From assembly GCA_964538375.1 (NCBI GenBank), contig CAZIFQ010000008.1, positions 48,289-112,288 of the forward strand: a stretch of 64,000 nt of DNA, written 5' to 3'. The stretch is from JAUUZQ01 sp964538375 (lineage in GTDB: Bacteria > Bacteroidota > Bacteroidia > Bacteroidales > GCA-2748055). Both the position numbers and the translations under genes were made by a program. Positions 34,139 through 42,645 of the stretch are shown here, one piece after another (position 1 is the first letter of the stretch; each line of letters opens with the position of its first letter). Below the pieces are notes generated by a model. The model searched no databases. It had not been told where the DNA came from and saw nothing but the letters and a program-made list of their open reading frames with translations.

Positions 34139-36028
34139 ATGAATGATATAAAAAAAACTGGCCTACAACTATCTCTTGCCGTATGCCTGCTGTTTTTATT
34201 TTTTATGACGAATGTGTCTGGCCAGGAGGCTTATTACCCGATTTCTGATCCTACAAATATCGCTGAATGGGTATTAAATGAAGCATTGAGCGATGAATTC
34301 GAAGATCCTTCCCTAAATAGGGATAGATGGCAAGTTGCTGGTGAATTTGTGGAAGGAGTCCCAACTTATACGAATGTAGATAATCCAAACAAGGATTTAT
34401 GGAAAGGAAGAGGACCATCTCAATTTTCAGGTCGTAATTACCGACTTGAAGACGGAAAACTTAAACTGGAAACCAGATGGGAACCTGATTTTCCTTTTAG
34501 TTCAGAACCAGACAATGACGGAGTAACTTATGAGAATATAACTACTGCATGTATTCTTGGTAGAATTGAATTCACCTATGGGTATATGGAAGTAAAATGC
34601 AAAGTTGCAGATGCGGAAATTACCAGTTCTTTCTGGGCGACTGGAAATAAACAAGAATTAGATATGTTTGAATTATTTGGTGATCACAGGGACCCCAATA
34701 ACTTAGACAAAGACAGAGAATATCTGTGGAACCTTATTGACTGGTCGTCGAGTCCAAGCAGACGAATAATGCGTAAAACCCATGATTTAGGTTTCCGTCT
34801 TGCAGACAGGTTTGCTGTATATGGAATAGATTGGAGTCCTGAAGGATTAAAATTCTATGTTGATGGTGAACAGTTTTCAGGTGTTACTGCAGAAGAACTT
34901 GGGGATGATTGGATTCTTACCAAAGCCATGAAATTATGGTTTGATCAGGAAACCTTTACGTGGTTTGGGATTCCTGATTCAAAAGAAGAGATAGGAACTG
35001 ATGGAACAGTAGATTATGAAATTGAATACCTGCGGCTATGGCAAAGAGATTACGGAATTCAAGGTCCACAATTAGGAAATGAGGAAATACTTGATCCGGG
35101 ATTCGAATCTGGTAATCTTGATCCATTCTGGGATTTGAGTTATGGAAATTCCGGCCTGGTTACAGAGAATGTGCATTCCGGATTCTACGGTGGATACCTT
35201 AGTGGGAATGGAGCCTTTGAACAGCTGATTAATGTGATGCCAAATACTAGCTATGAGCTTTCATGCTGGGGCAAAGTGCTTGAAGATGGATATAATGCTT
35301 ACCTGGGTGTCAGTAAATATGGTGCTGATGTACAAAATGCATTGTTTACTGAAACATTCTATGATAAAAAAACCATTAGTTTCACAACCACTGATATGGC
35401 TACAACAGCCAATATCTGGGTGTGGAACGGTGACGCAGAACATAAGATTTATGTTGATGATTTTCGATTAATAATTGTGGGTGACACAACACTGGTAGCC
35501 ATAGAAGGAATTGGTATGTCTCAGTCTGAGGTCGATATTGAGGTAGGTGAAAGCATACAGCTTAGCCCGATATTCTCTCCCGACAGCGTTAGTTACAAAA
35601 CAATTATCTGGGAATCTGATGATAATTTGGTGGCAGAAGTAAACGCAGATGGATTGGTAACAGCTATCAGTGAAGGAACTGCTACGGTTACAGTGATTTC
35701 TGTAGAAAATAAAACATTAACAACTTCAGCAGGAATAACTGTGACTCCAGCCACAAGTGTAAAGTCAAATCTGGAGGCACAGCAAACCGGAATTATAATA
35801 TACCCTAATCCATATATTGATGGCACATTAAGTATTAAAATGGCAGAAAGCGCTGATGGAATATTTCAACTGTTTAATATACAAGGAAATAACATATATG
35901 AACATGATTTTACGAATAAATCAATACTAGATATTAATCTATCTGGTCTTATTGTTAAACCGGGTACATATATCTGTAAAATTCTAACTTTGAAAGAAGT
36001 ATATTTTCAAAAATTAATAATTCGATAG
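34139..36028 (+). CDS. Secreted multi-domain GH16 enzyme (GH16 - CBM - Big2 - T9SS tail)
   Basis: A 629-residue protein from ATG 34139; the frame extends upstream from a TTG, but the signal peptide (LSLAVCLLFLFFMTNVSG) fits this start. The GH16 domain spans about 40-330 with catalytic motif E173-L-D175-M-F-E178, differing from the EIDVVE of the first enzyme. A carbohydrate-binding module at about 335-460 (DPGFESGNLDPFWDLSYGNSG ... IYVDDFRLI) is followed by a Big2 domain (GIGMSQSEVDIEVGESIQLSP) and a Por sorting domain (IIIYPNPYIDGTLSIKM). It may be an agarase-, furcellaranase- or carrageenase-type enzyme; the subfamily was not determined. Confidence 0.86.
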   Translation: MNDIKKTGLQLSLAVCLLFLFFMTNVSGQEAYYPISDPTNIAEWVLNEALSDEFEDPSLNRDRWQVAGEFVEGVPTYTNVDNPNKDLWKGRGPSQFSGRNYRLEDGKLKLETRWEPDFPFSSEPDNDGVTYENITTACILGRIEFTYGYMEVKCKVADAEITSSFWATGNKQELDMFELFGDHRDPNNLDKDREYLWNLIDWSSSPSRRIMRKTHDLGFRLADRFAVYGIDWSPEGLKFYVDGEQFSGVTAEELGDDWILTKAMKLWFDQETFTWFGIPDSKEEIGTDGTVDYEIEYLRLWQRDYGIQGPQLGNEEILDPGFESGNLDPFWDLSYGNSGLVTENVHSGFYGGYLSGNGAFEQLINVMPNTSYELSCWGKVLEDGYNAYLGVSKYGADVQNALFTETFYDKKTISFTTTDMATTANIWVWNGDAEHKIYVDDFRLIIVGDTTLVAIEGIGMSQSEVDIEVGESIQLSPIFSPDSVSYKTIIWESDDNLVAEVNADGLVTAISEGTATVTVISVENKTLTTSAGITVTPATSVKSNLEAQQTGIIIYPNPYIDGTLSIKMAESADGIFQLFNIQGNNIYEHDFTNKSILDINLSGLIVKPGTYICKILTLKEVYFQKLIIR

Positions 36029-36057
36029 TAAGTATTTATTGATCGCTACAAAATAAC

Positions 36058-37584
36058 ATGTCAAAATATTTCACAAAACTCCTTATTATTCTTTGTCTCT
36101 CTTTACTGGCGACACTTTCAGTAAGTTCACAATCTTTTCGACAGGTTAATATTGTGATTGAGCAAGATAGCATAGATGAGCTTGAAAGCCACCCATATAC
36201 AAATGAAGATGTCCACGGTAGTTTCATTATTGATGGGGTAAGCACTGATACTGTTGAAATTCACTACAGAGGCGCCTACAACTTGTGGCAGCTAATACGA
36301 ACAGGTTCTTTACGCAATTGGAAGATCAAATTCTCCAAGTCTGAAAAACTGGAAAACAGGCGAGAGTGGAATTTTAATTACGAAAACTATATTCGACAGA
36401 ATTTAGCCTATCACATTTTCAGGGAGGCAGGTGTACCATGCGTATCAACAGAAAACGTTATTCTTTCTGTAAATGGGCAAAGACAAGGACTATATTTAAA
36501 ATATGAGGATCCTGATAATAAAGATTGGTTGTCATATGCATTTGGCTATGATGAAGGAGATCTTTATAAGGCTGCGTACGATATACCTGGGGAGGACAAA
36601 TATTTTGCCGATTTAACTTATCTGGGAGACAATGATGAAGACTATTTTTTGCACTACAGGAAACAAACCAATAATAATGCTGAAAAGGAATTTGACTACA
36701 GTTCCATTAGAGAGTTCATATATTTCATAAATTATTCCACCGATGATGAGTTCGCAAATCAAATAATGGACAAATTTGATGTAAAGGAATTTATCAATTA
36801 CCTTGTTGTAGCAAACTTCACTGCCAATTGGGACGGCTATCCTTTTCGACCAAAAAACTATTTTCTCTATGTAAATCCTCTGGATAGAAAATGGCATTTT
36901 ATCCCATGGGATTTAGATGGTACTTTCCAGGAAGTGGGGACCGGTAGAAATAGTATTGGGATTACGGGAAGTGTTTTTTACTACTTTGATGGAATTGAAG
37001 CATACAATTATACTCCAACTGAACCTCTAGATAGGCCATTGGTGTGGAGATTGATGGAAATTGAGAAATTTCGCAATCAGTATATTTATGAATACAAACA
37101 GGCAATAGAATCTTTTTTAACTGTTGCCTCCATCACTGAAATTATTGATTCTCTTTCTGCTGGAGTAGCAGCAAATACTTCAGGCCAGGAACTATCTGAT
37201 TACAATGAGGATGTTAATAATACCCAATATTTTATCGCAGCAAGATATGCAAATGTGTTGAATGAATTGGACCAATATGAAGTAGACAATCCTTATGTTT
37301 CTATTGATAAATCAGTAATCTATGAGCAGGGTAACCTCCACGTGTACCCAAGTCCTGCCAGCAATCATATTTGGCTTGAGTTAATTGGAGCAGAATCAGG
37401 TATTCATCATGTTCATATTGTAAATACTTTAGGACAAAGGATAATTTCAAAATCAATCCTGTCAACACCCGAAACTTGTCAATCTATTGAAATAGACCTT
37501 AGTGGTATTCCTATGGGCTACTACGTGTTGATAGCTGAAACGAAAAATGGTTCATACACAGAAAAATTTATAATCACCAGATAA
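36058..37584 (+). CDS. CotH kinase-fold surface protein with T9SS tail
   Basis: A 508-residue protein. A signal peptide ends near LSVSSQS. A CotH domain covers about 25-400: VEIHYRGAYNLWQL, WKIKFSKSEKLENRREWNFN, RQGLYLKYEDPDNKDW and WHFIPWDLDGTF, the last a characteristic CotH motif. The C-terminus is a Por sorting domain (LHVYPSPASNHIWLEL). CotH proteins have an atypical protein-kinase fold that phosphorylates spore coat proteins in bacilli; a role in glycan breakdown is not established. It lies 29 nt after the GH16 gene, so it belongs to the PUL transcript. Confidence 0.82.
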   Translation: MSKYFTKLLIILCLSLLATLSVSSQSFRQVNIVIEQDSIDELESHPYTNEDVHGSFIIDGVSTDTVEIHYRGAYNLWQLIRTGSLRNWKIKFSKSEKLENRREWNFNYENYIRQNLAYHIFREAGVPCVSTENVILSVNGQRQGLYLKYEDPDNKDWLSYAFGYDEGDLYKAAYDIPGEDKYFADLTYLGDNDEDYFLHYRKQTNNNAEKEFDYSSIREFIYFINYSTDDEFANQIMDKFDVKEFINYLVVANFTANWDGYPFRPKNYFLYVNPLDRKWHFIPWDLDGTFQEVGTGRNSIGITGSVFYYFDGIEAYNYTPTEPLDRPLVWRLMEIEKFRNQYIYEYKQAIESFLTVASITEIIDSLSAGVAANTSGQELSDYNEDVNNTQYFIAARYANVLNELDQYEVDNPYVSIDKSVIYEQGNLHVYPSPASNHIWLELIGAESGIHHVHIVNTLGQRIISKSILSTPETCQSIEIDLSGIPMGYYVLIAETKNGSYTEKFIITR

Positions 37585-37721
37585 AATTTATAATTTCATC
37601 AGCAAACTCTAAAGTGCGCTTGATCTTTGTCTTTAAGAGGGATTCAAACCGTAAAATGAACCAACAAACAGACAAGTTCTAAATTTCTATTTCTTGAATA
37701 TTTCTTAGTAAAGGTGCATAA

Positions 37722-37786
37722 GGTAAAATAATGTAAGAGCAGGGTAATTTATGTGAATTACTTTTGCTAAAATTCCAGTCTATTTG
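37722..37786 (+). promoter_or_regulatory. PUL regulon site 2 and -7 element, upstream of the RhaT-like gene
   Basis: GGTAAAATAATG starts at 37722 and GGTAATTTATGT at 37743 (21 bp apart). TCTATTTG occupies 37779-37786 (57 bp from the first base). The predicted start of transcription is only about 14-16 nt before ATG 37808, a short leader. This supports 37808 over the upstream TTG as the start codon. Confidence 0.75.
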
Positions 37787-37807
37787 AAAAATAGAAATTA
37801 TAATGTC

Positions 37808-38815
37808 ATGGAATTTGCATTTTTACCTTTAGCAATAGTCCTTTTTGCCAGTATATTCCAGGGCTCTTTTGGCCTGGGAATGAAATTCATGGCTCCCCTG
37901 AAATGGGAATCCTGGTGGCTGGTCCACGCAACAGTTGCCATGCTGGTATTCCCAATAGTATGGGCGCTTATTGTGGTTCCCGATTTATTTGGAATTATCG
38001 CATCAGCCCCTTCAAAAGCAGTTTTAATTGGAATGTTGTTCGGATTCCTTTGGGGTATCGGCGGAATCATGTTTGGGAAGAGCATACCCTATATAGGCAT
38101 CTCTTTAACTTATGGAATAGTTATGGGAACATGTTCTGCTGTAGGATCTATTATTCCTTTGCTGCAGATTGAGAACGCAAGCAGTCTGCCGGCATTTCCA
38201 TATATTATTGTTGGAGTTGTTGTGATGCTTATAGGAGTTGTGATTACAGCATATGCCGGAATATTGAAGGATCGTTCGCGTCAAAGTAATGAGGCCGCAA
38301 AAAACATAAAATTAGGTTTAACTATAGCAATCGTTAGTGGTGTACTTTCCGCTTTGTTGAATGTGGGTTTTGTGAATGCACAACCTGTTGCTGAACTGGC
38401 CCGGGAAAATGGAGCTTTAGTTAGGAATAGCAGCCTGGCCTCCTGGGTAGTTGTTCTCATTGGAGCGTACATAATGAATGCGGGTTATTCAATTATTTTA
38501 TTGTCTAAGAATAAAACATGGAATTCCTTCTCAGTTCCTAAATCGAAGAAGGCTTATCTGTGGTCAATAGCAGCAGGATTATTATGGTTTGCTGCACTGG
38601 GTGTTTATGGACAGGGCGCCACTTTAATGGGCGAAATGGGACCCGTCATTGGATGGCCGATATTGTTGGGGATATCATTAATCATAAGCAATATATGGGC
38701 TTATCTGAATAAAGAGTGGAAAGATGCAAAAAAACCATTTATGTGGCTATTGTTCGGATTATTAATCCTGATCATTGCTACAATAATCTTGGGTTATGCA
38801 AATGGTGTTGGATGA
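37808..38815 (+). CDS. RhaT-like sugar/proton symporter
   Basis: A 335-residue inner-membrane protein from ATG 37808; a TTG 24 nt earlier lies inside the predicted promoter. Ten hydrophobic helices are visible, with RhaT-family phrases such as SSFQGSFGLGMKF-like at the start, ALIVVPDLF, GFLWGIGGIMFGKSIPYIGISLTYGIVMG and AAGLLWFAALGVYGQGA. RhaT is an L-rhamnose/H+ symporter of the drug/metabolite transporter superfamily. Context with anhydrogalactose-processing genes suggests it imports 3,6-anhydrogalactose or galactose across the inner membrane (inference). Confidence 0.85.
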   Translation: MEFAFLPLAIVLFASIFQGSFGLGMKFMAPLKWESWWLVHATVAMLVFPIVWALIVVPDLFGIIASAPSKAVLIGMLFGFLWGIGGIMFGKSIPYIGISLTYGIVMGTCSAVGSIIPLLQIENASSLPAFPYIIVGVVVMLIGVVITAYAGILKDRSRQSNEAAKNIKLGLTIAIVSGVLSALLNVGFVNAQPVAELARENGALVRNSSLASWVVVLIGAYIMNAGYSIILLSKNKTWNSFSVPKSKKAYLWSIAAGLLWFAALGVYGQGATLMGEMGPVIGWPILLGISLIISNIWAYLNKEWKDAKKPFMWLLFGLLILIIATIILGYANGVG

Positions 38816-38853
38816 TCTAATAACCGGAATGTTGATTGTGAAATAATATTGCT

Positions 38854-39993
38854 ATGAAAATAAAATCTATTGAGAGCTTCATCTTATCGGATAAATTGAA
38901 GGAAAGTTTTTACTTTTCTCAATGGGAATACTCCGAGAGGCGTATATGCATTGTAAAAGTAACGAGTGATTCAGGTCATGTAGGATGGGGAGAAGGTTAT
39001 GGTCCGGCAGAAGTTATACGGGCGGGGATAGAACATCTTACTCAATTCATAGTTGGACAGAATCCTTTGGAGACAGAAACTATTTGGAGTATTATGTATC
39101 GTCGCACCTTGGATTTTGCGCGTAGGGGAATTCTTGTTTCAGCCTTAAGTGCCATCGATGTAGCACTTTGGGATTTGAAAGGTAAATTATTGGAGCAACC
39201 TGTTCATTTATTGTTGGGAGGTAAGAAGCAAGACAAGATTATACCATACGCTACAGGCATGTATTTCTCTAAAGGAAATGGTGAGCACTTAGGTGATATT
39301 CTAGCAAAAGAAGCCAGGCAATATGCTGAACTTGGATTCAAAGCCATGAAAATGAAGGTGGGACTTTGTATAGAAGATGATATTGAAAATGTTAAAAAGG
39401 TAAGGGAAGCAATTGGTCCTGACATTGAATTGATGATTGATGCAAATCATGCATATAACTTGCGAGAAGCAATTTATTTAGCAAAAGCTGTTGAACCCTT
39501 TAATATCTTTTGGTTTGAGGAACCCATTTCACCGGAATATTATGAACAGTATGCGGAATTACGATCCAAAACAACAATTCCTATCGCAGGAGGAGAATGC
39601 GAATACCTTCGTTTTGGATTTCAGACATTGCTCAAATCTAAATCTGTTGATATTGTTCAGCCGGATATATGTGCAACGGGAGGCCTGACTGAAGCAAAAA
39701 GAATTGCAGTCCTTGCATCGGTTTACGGAGTTGAGGTGGTTCCCCATACTTGGGGTACCGGGATAGCCATTGCAGCCGCAACACATTTTATCAGTAACTT
39801 GGATACTTTTCCCGGGAGGATGAAAAAGCCTGTCTTTTACTTGGAATACGACAGGACAGAAAATGGTTTGCGGGATGCACTGACCACTACTAAAATGGTG
39901 GCAAAGGATGGAGTCATTGAAATTTCAGATGAGCCCGGACTGGGATTTGAGTTAAATGAAGACGCATTAAAAAAATACACTTTAAAAGATTAG
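38854..39993 (+). CDS. Enolase-superfamily cycloisomerase, predicted 3,6-anhydrogalactonate cycloisomerase
   Basis: A 379-residue mandelate racemase/muconate-lactonising-type enzyme. Capping domain about 1-125, then a modified TIM barrel. Catalytic residues are visible: K166-x-K168 (KMKVG), metal ligands D196 (IDANHAY), E222 (WFEEP) and E248 (GGEC), and His298 (VVPHTWGTG). The family opens the anhydro ring of 3,6-anhydrogalactonate to give 2-keto-3-deoxygalactonate in agar and carrageenan pathways. The aldehyde dehydrogenase gene is 3 nt downstream, and the aldolase and kinase are in the same locus, which strongly supports this role. A different acid-sugar dehydratase activity remains possible. 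Confidence 0.85.
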   Translation: MKIKSIESFILSDKLKESFYFSQWEYSERRICIVKVTSDSGHVGWGEGYGPAEVIRAGIEHLTQFIVGQNPLETETIWSIMYRRTLDFARRGILVSALSAIDVALWDLKGKLLEQPVHLLLGGKKQDKIIPYATGMYFSKGNGEHLGDILAKEARQYAELGFKAMKMKVGLCIEDDIENVKKVREAIGPDIELMIDANHAYNLREAIYLAKAVEPFNIFWFEEPISPEYYEQYAELRSKTTIPIAGGECEYLRFGFQTLLKSKSVDIVQPDICATGGLTEAKRIAVLASVYGVEVVPHTWGTGIAIAAATHFISNLDTFPGRMKKPVFYLEYDRTENGLRDALTTTKMVAKDGVIEISDEPGLGFELNEDALKKYTLKD

Positions 39994-39996
39994 CAT

Positions 39997-41433
39997 ATGG
40001 ACTTCGGATACAAAAAGCTATACATCGGAGGTGAATTGGTGGATGCTGTTGATAAAAGCACAAAGAAGGTTATTTGTCCTGGAACCGAGGAAGCTGTTGC
40101 AGAAATTGCCTGGGGAGGTGCAAAAGATGCTGAGTTGGCTCTGGAAGCTGCCCAGATGGCTTTTCTGAAATGGTCCAAAATGAGTTTGACAACCCGCAAA
40201 ATGTGGATGGATCGTTTGCGAGATGCCGTAAAGGAGCATGAAGAGGTAATTAGGGAATCTGTCATGTATGAAATGGGGAAGACCTATAACCAGGCAATGG
40301 AGGATTATGAAACGGTTGTCAATGCGCTGGAATGGTATCCCCAGGAAATGTTGCACAGAAGAGACGAGATTATTCCTGATCCTGACGGTACACATGCACA
40401 TAAGATTGTAAAACACCCAGCTGGAGTAGCAGTAGGCTACCTGGCATGGAATTTCCCTCTTCTGAATTTTGGTTTTAAAATTGGACCAGCCCTGGCAGCG
40501 GGCTGCACGCTTATTCTAAAACCTTCTGCAAACGCTCCGCTCTCAGCCTATGTACTTGGTGAGATTATGGAAAGCATAAGTTTTCCGAAAGGCGTAGTGA
40601 ATATCATTGCAGGGTCAAATGAGGAGGTTGCACTCACCCTGTCGTCTAGTAAGATACCTCGGGTAATTACCATGATTGGGTCTTCAGTATCAGGCAGAAT
40701 TGCCATGCATCAAGCGGCTACCTCCATCAAGCATTTCAGTATGGAACTGGGTGGAAACGCACCCGCCATCGTATTTGAAGATGCCAACCTAAAGCAGGCA
40801 GTCAATGACTTATCAGCTTTGAAATTTGGTAATTGTGGCCAGGTTTGTGTTTCTCCAAACAGGATTTTTGTTCATGAAAGCCTTTATAAAGAGTTTGTTG
40901 AACGTTTTGTAGAAAAGGCTAAAGGGCTAAAACTGGGCTTTGGCAAGGACTCAAAAATTGGAATGGGACCGATTGTTGACCAACGTTCCAGGGATCGAAT
41001 TATAAAGTTGGCCAAAACAACGATTTCAGAGGGAGCAAAGTTGGAGTGTGGGGGTAAAATTCCGGAAGACAAACCAAAAGGATTCTTTTATGAGCCCACA
41101 GTATTTTCAGGGGTAACACGCGAGATGACTATTTTCAAAGAAGAGATTTTCGGTCCCCTGGCTGCCATATATTCATTCAAATCTGAGAATGAGGTATTAG
41201 ACATGGCCAATGATTGTGAAGTTGGTTTGTCAAGCTACATTTACACAAAAGATATAACTCGTATTCAAAAATTTTCAGATGAATTAGAAGTAGGTGAAGT
41301 TCATGTAAACGGATTCAAATATGCCATCTATTTGCCTCATGGTGGAGTTAAAGAAAGTGGCTTGGGGCATGATTGTTCGCATCTGGCTTTGGACGATTAT
41401 TTAGAAAAGAAGCGTATTACTATACGAATTTAA
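39997..41433 (+). CDS. Aldehyde dehydrogenase, predicted 3,6-anhydrogalactose dehydrogenase
   Basis: A 478-residue NAD(P)-dependent aldehyde dehydrogenase. Glu250 (MELGGNAP) and the nucleophile Cys284 (GNCGQVCVSPNR) are in place. The cofactor-binding turn reads GSSVSGR, and WNFPLLNF follows the Rossmann region. The KEEIFGPLAA motif is intact. It would oxidise 3,6-anhydrogalactose to 3,6-anhydrogalactonate, the substrate of the cycloisomerase 3 nt upstream. The succinate-semialdehyde type of the same family is an alternative, but context favours anhydrogalactose. Confidence 0.86.
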   Translation: MDFGYKKLYIGGELVDAVDKSTKKVICPGTEEAVAEIAWGGAKDAELALEAAQMAFLKWSKMSLTTRKMWMDRLRDAVKEHEEVIRESVMYEMGKTYNQAMEDYETVVNALEWYPQEMLHRRDEIIPDPDGTHAHKIVKHPAGVAVGYLAWNFPLLNFGFKIGPALAAGCTLILKPSANAPLSAYVLGEIMESISFPKGVVNIIAGSNEEVALTLSSSKIPRVITMIGSSVSGRIAMHQAATSIKHFSMELGGNAPAIVFEDANLKQAVNDLSALKFGNCGQVCVSPNRIFVHESLYKEFVERFVEKAKGLKLGFGKDSKIGMGPIVDQRSRDRIIKLAKTTISEGAKLECGGKIPEDKPKGFFYEPTVFSGVTREMTIFKEEIFGPLAAIYSFKSENEVLDMANDCEVGLSSYIYTKDITRIQKFSDELEVGEVHVNGFKYAIYLPHGGVKESGLGHDCSHLALDDYLEKKRITIRI

Positions 41434-41520
41434 ATATATAAGTAATTGCGTCTCAAGTTGTAACTCAAGAAAAAGACTCTCTGTAAACTTAGCTCAAACT
41501 TGTTAAACAGATAGCTAAAT

Positions 41521-41551
41521 TTTGGCTTTACGTGTTTAAATAATATCTTTA
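41521..41551 (+). promoter_or_regulatory. Promoter of the AraC-type regulator gene
   Basis: TTTG (41521-41524), a 19-bp spacer and TATCTTTA (41544-41551) resemble the Bacteroidota -33/-7 promoter. The regulon motif found elsewhere in the PUL is absent here, so the regulator seems to be expressed independently of it. Confidence 0.5.
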
Positions 41552-41605
41552 TGTTGAAGTAACTTTATTAGCAATTTTCAAGTTGTTTTAATGAGGATAT
41601 GATGA

Positions 41606-42463
41606 ATGAAGCTAATATTAAAAAATACTGAAAGCGTTGCCAATGAGCGATTAAGCATCACAAAAAAGGAGATTCCTTGCCTGGATTCATCATGGCACTA
41701 CCATGCCCAGTATGAACTGTTGTACATTTCTAAAAGTTATGGCATTCGATTTGTTGGTGATAATGTATCCCATTTTTTTCCTGGTGATCTAGTTTTAGTA
41801 GGTCCCTATTTGCCTCATCTTTGGAGAAATGACCTTTCTTATTATAATGAAGATGATGTCAATAAAGTAAACACGATCATTATTAAATTCACAAAGGATT
41901 TTATTGGTGTCGACACCTTTAATAATCCGGAGTTTGCTGAAATTAATGACCTGCTCGAATTGGCTAAGTATGGCGTGTATTTTGGGAATATAGTGAGTGA
42001 TAAAATTCACGATGAACTTGTAAACATACTCGATCTTACCCCAGCGCAACAATCAATTAAAATATTGGATATTCTTAGTCGCTTATCAATGACGAAAGAC
42101 AAACAAGTACTTTCCTCCTCAGATATGCGTCAGTATACCACAGAGGGTTCACAACGAATAGACGATGTGATTAAATACGTATCTGATAATTACACAAGCT
42201 ACATCAGCTTAAATGATGTTGCTGATATAGCTTGTATGACCAGCAATTCATTTTGCAGGTTTTTTAAGAAAGCTACAAATAAATCTTTTACGCAGTTTCT
42301 AAATGAGGTGCGAATTAGAAATGCGTCACGCATGCTTGCCCAGGAAGATTTACCTATATCCGAAGTGTGCTATGTTGTTGGATATAAATCGATTACAAAT
42401 TTCAACAGGCAATTCAAACGGATCATGGGAACTACGCCAAATGGTTTCAAACAAACCCTGTAA
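41606..42463 (+). CDS. AraC-family transcriptional regulator of the PUL
   Basis: A 285-residue regulator. The N-terminal cupin-like ligand-binding domain covers about 10-170 (WHYHAQYELLYISKSYGIRFVGD, FFPGDLVLVGPYLPHLWRND). The C-terminal double HTH domain covers about 185-285 (ISLNDVADIACMTSNSFCRFFKKATNKSFTQFLNEVRI, VCYVVGYKSITNFNRQFKRIMGTTPNGF). It has no receiver or membrane domain, so it senses a cytoplasmic sugar. It is the only regulator in the PUL and the probable ligand of the 21-bp-spaced sites found upstream of six transcription units (inference). Confidence 0.9.
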   Translation: MKLILKNTESVANERLSITKKEIPCLDSSWHYHAQYELLYISKSYGIRFVGDNVSHFFPGDLVLVGPYLPHLWRNDLSYYNEDDVNKVNTIIIKFTKDFIGVDTFNNPEFAEINDLLELAKYGVYFGNIVSDKIHDELVNILDLTPAQQSIKILDILSRLSMTKDKQVLSSSDMRQYTTEGSQRIDDVIKYVSDNYTSYISLNDVADIACMTSNSFCRFFKKATNKSFTQFLNEVRIRNASRMLAQEDLPISEVCYVVGYKSITNFNRQFKRIMGTTPNGFKQTL

Positions 42464-42484
42464 GTTCAGATAATATAAGAATTA

Positions 42485-42549
42485 GGTAAAATAGTGTAGA
42501 TGTATGATAAAATATATCTATTTGGTTATCGTCCAACACACTTATTTTA
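42485..42549 (+). promoter_or_regulatory. PUL regulon site 3 and -7 element, upstream of the first sulfatase
   Basis: GGTAAAATAGTG starts at 42485 and GATAAAATATAT at 42506, 21 bp later. The octamer TTATTTTA (42542-42549) lies 57 bp from the first base. It would drive the two-sulfatase operon. Confidence 0.7.
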
Positions 42550-42645
42550 CAGTATCTAGAGAATTCAGCACAGAATAATCAGTTTGCTATCAGGCCCTTA
42601 TTTCTGATTTGCAGTAAAGAATATTATCAATTTAATTTCAGTGTG

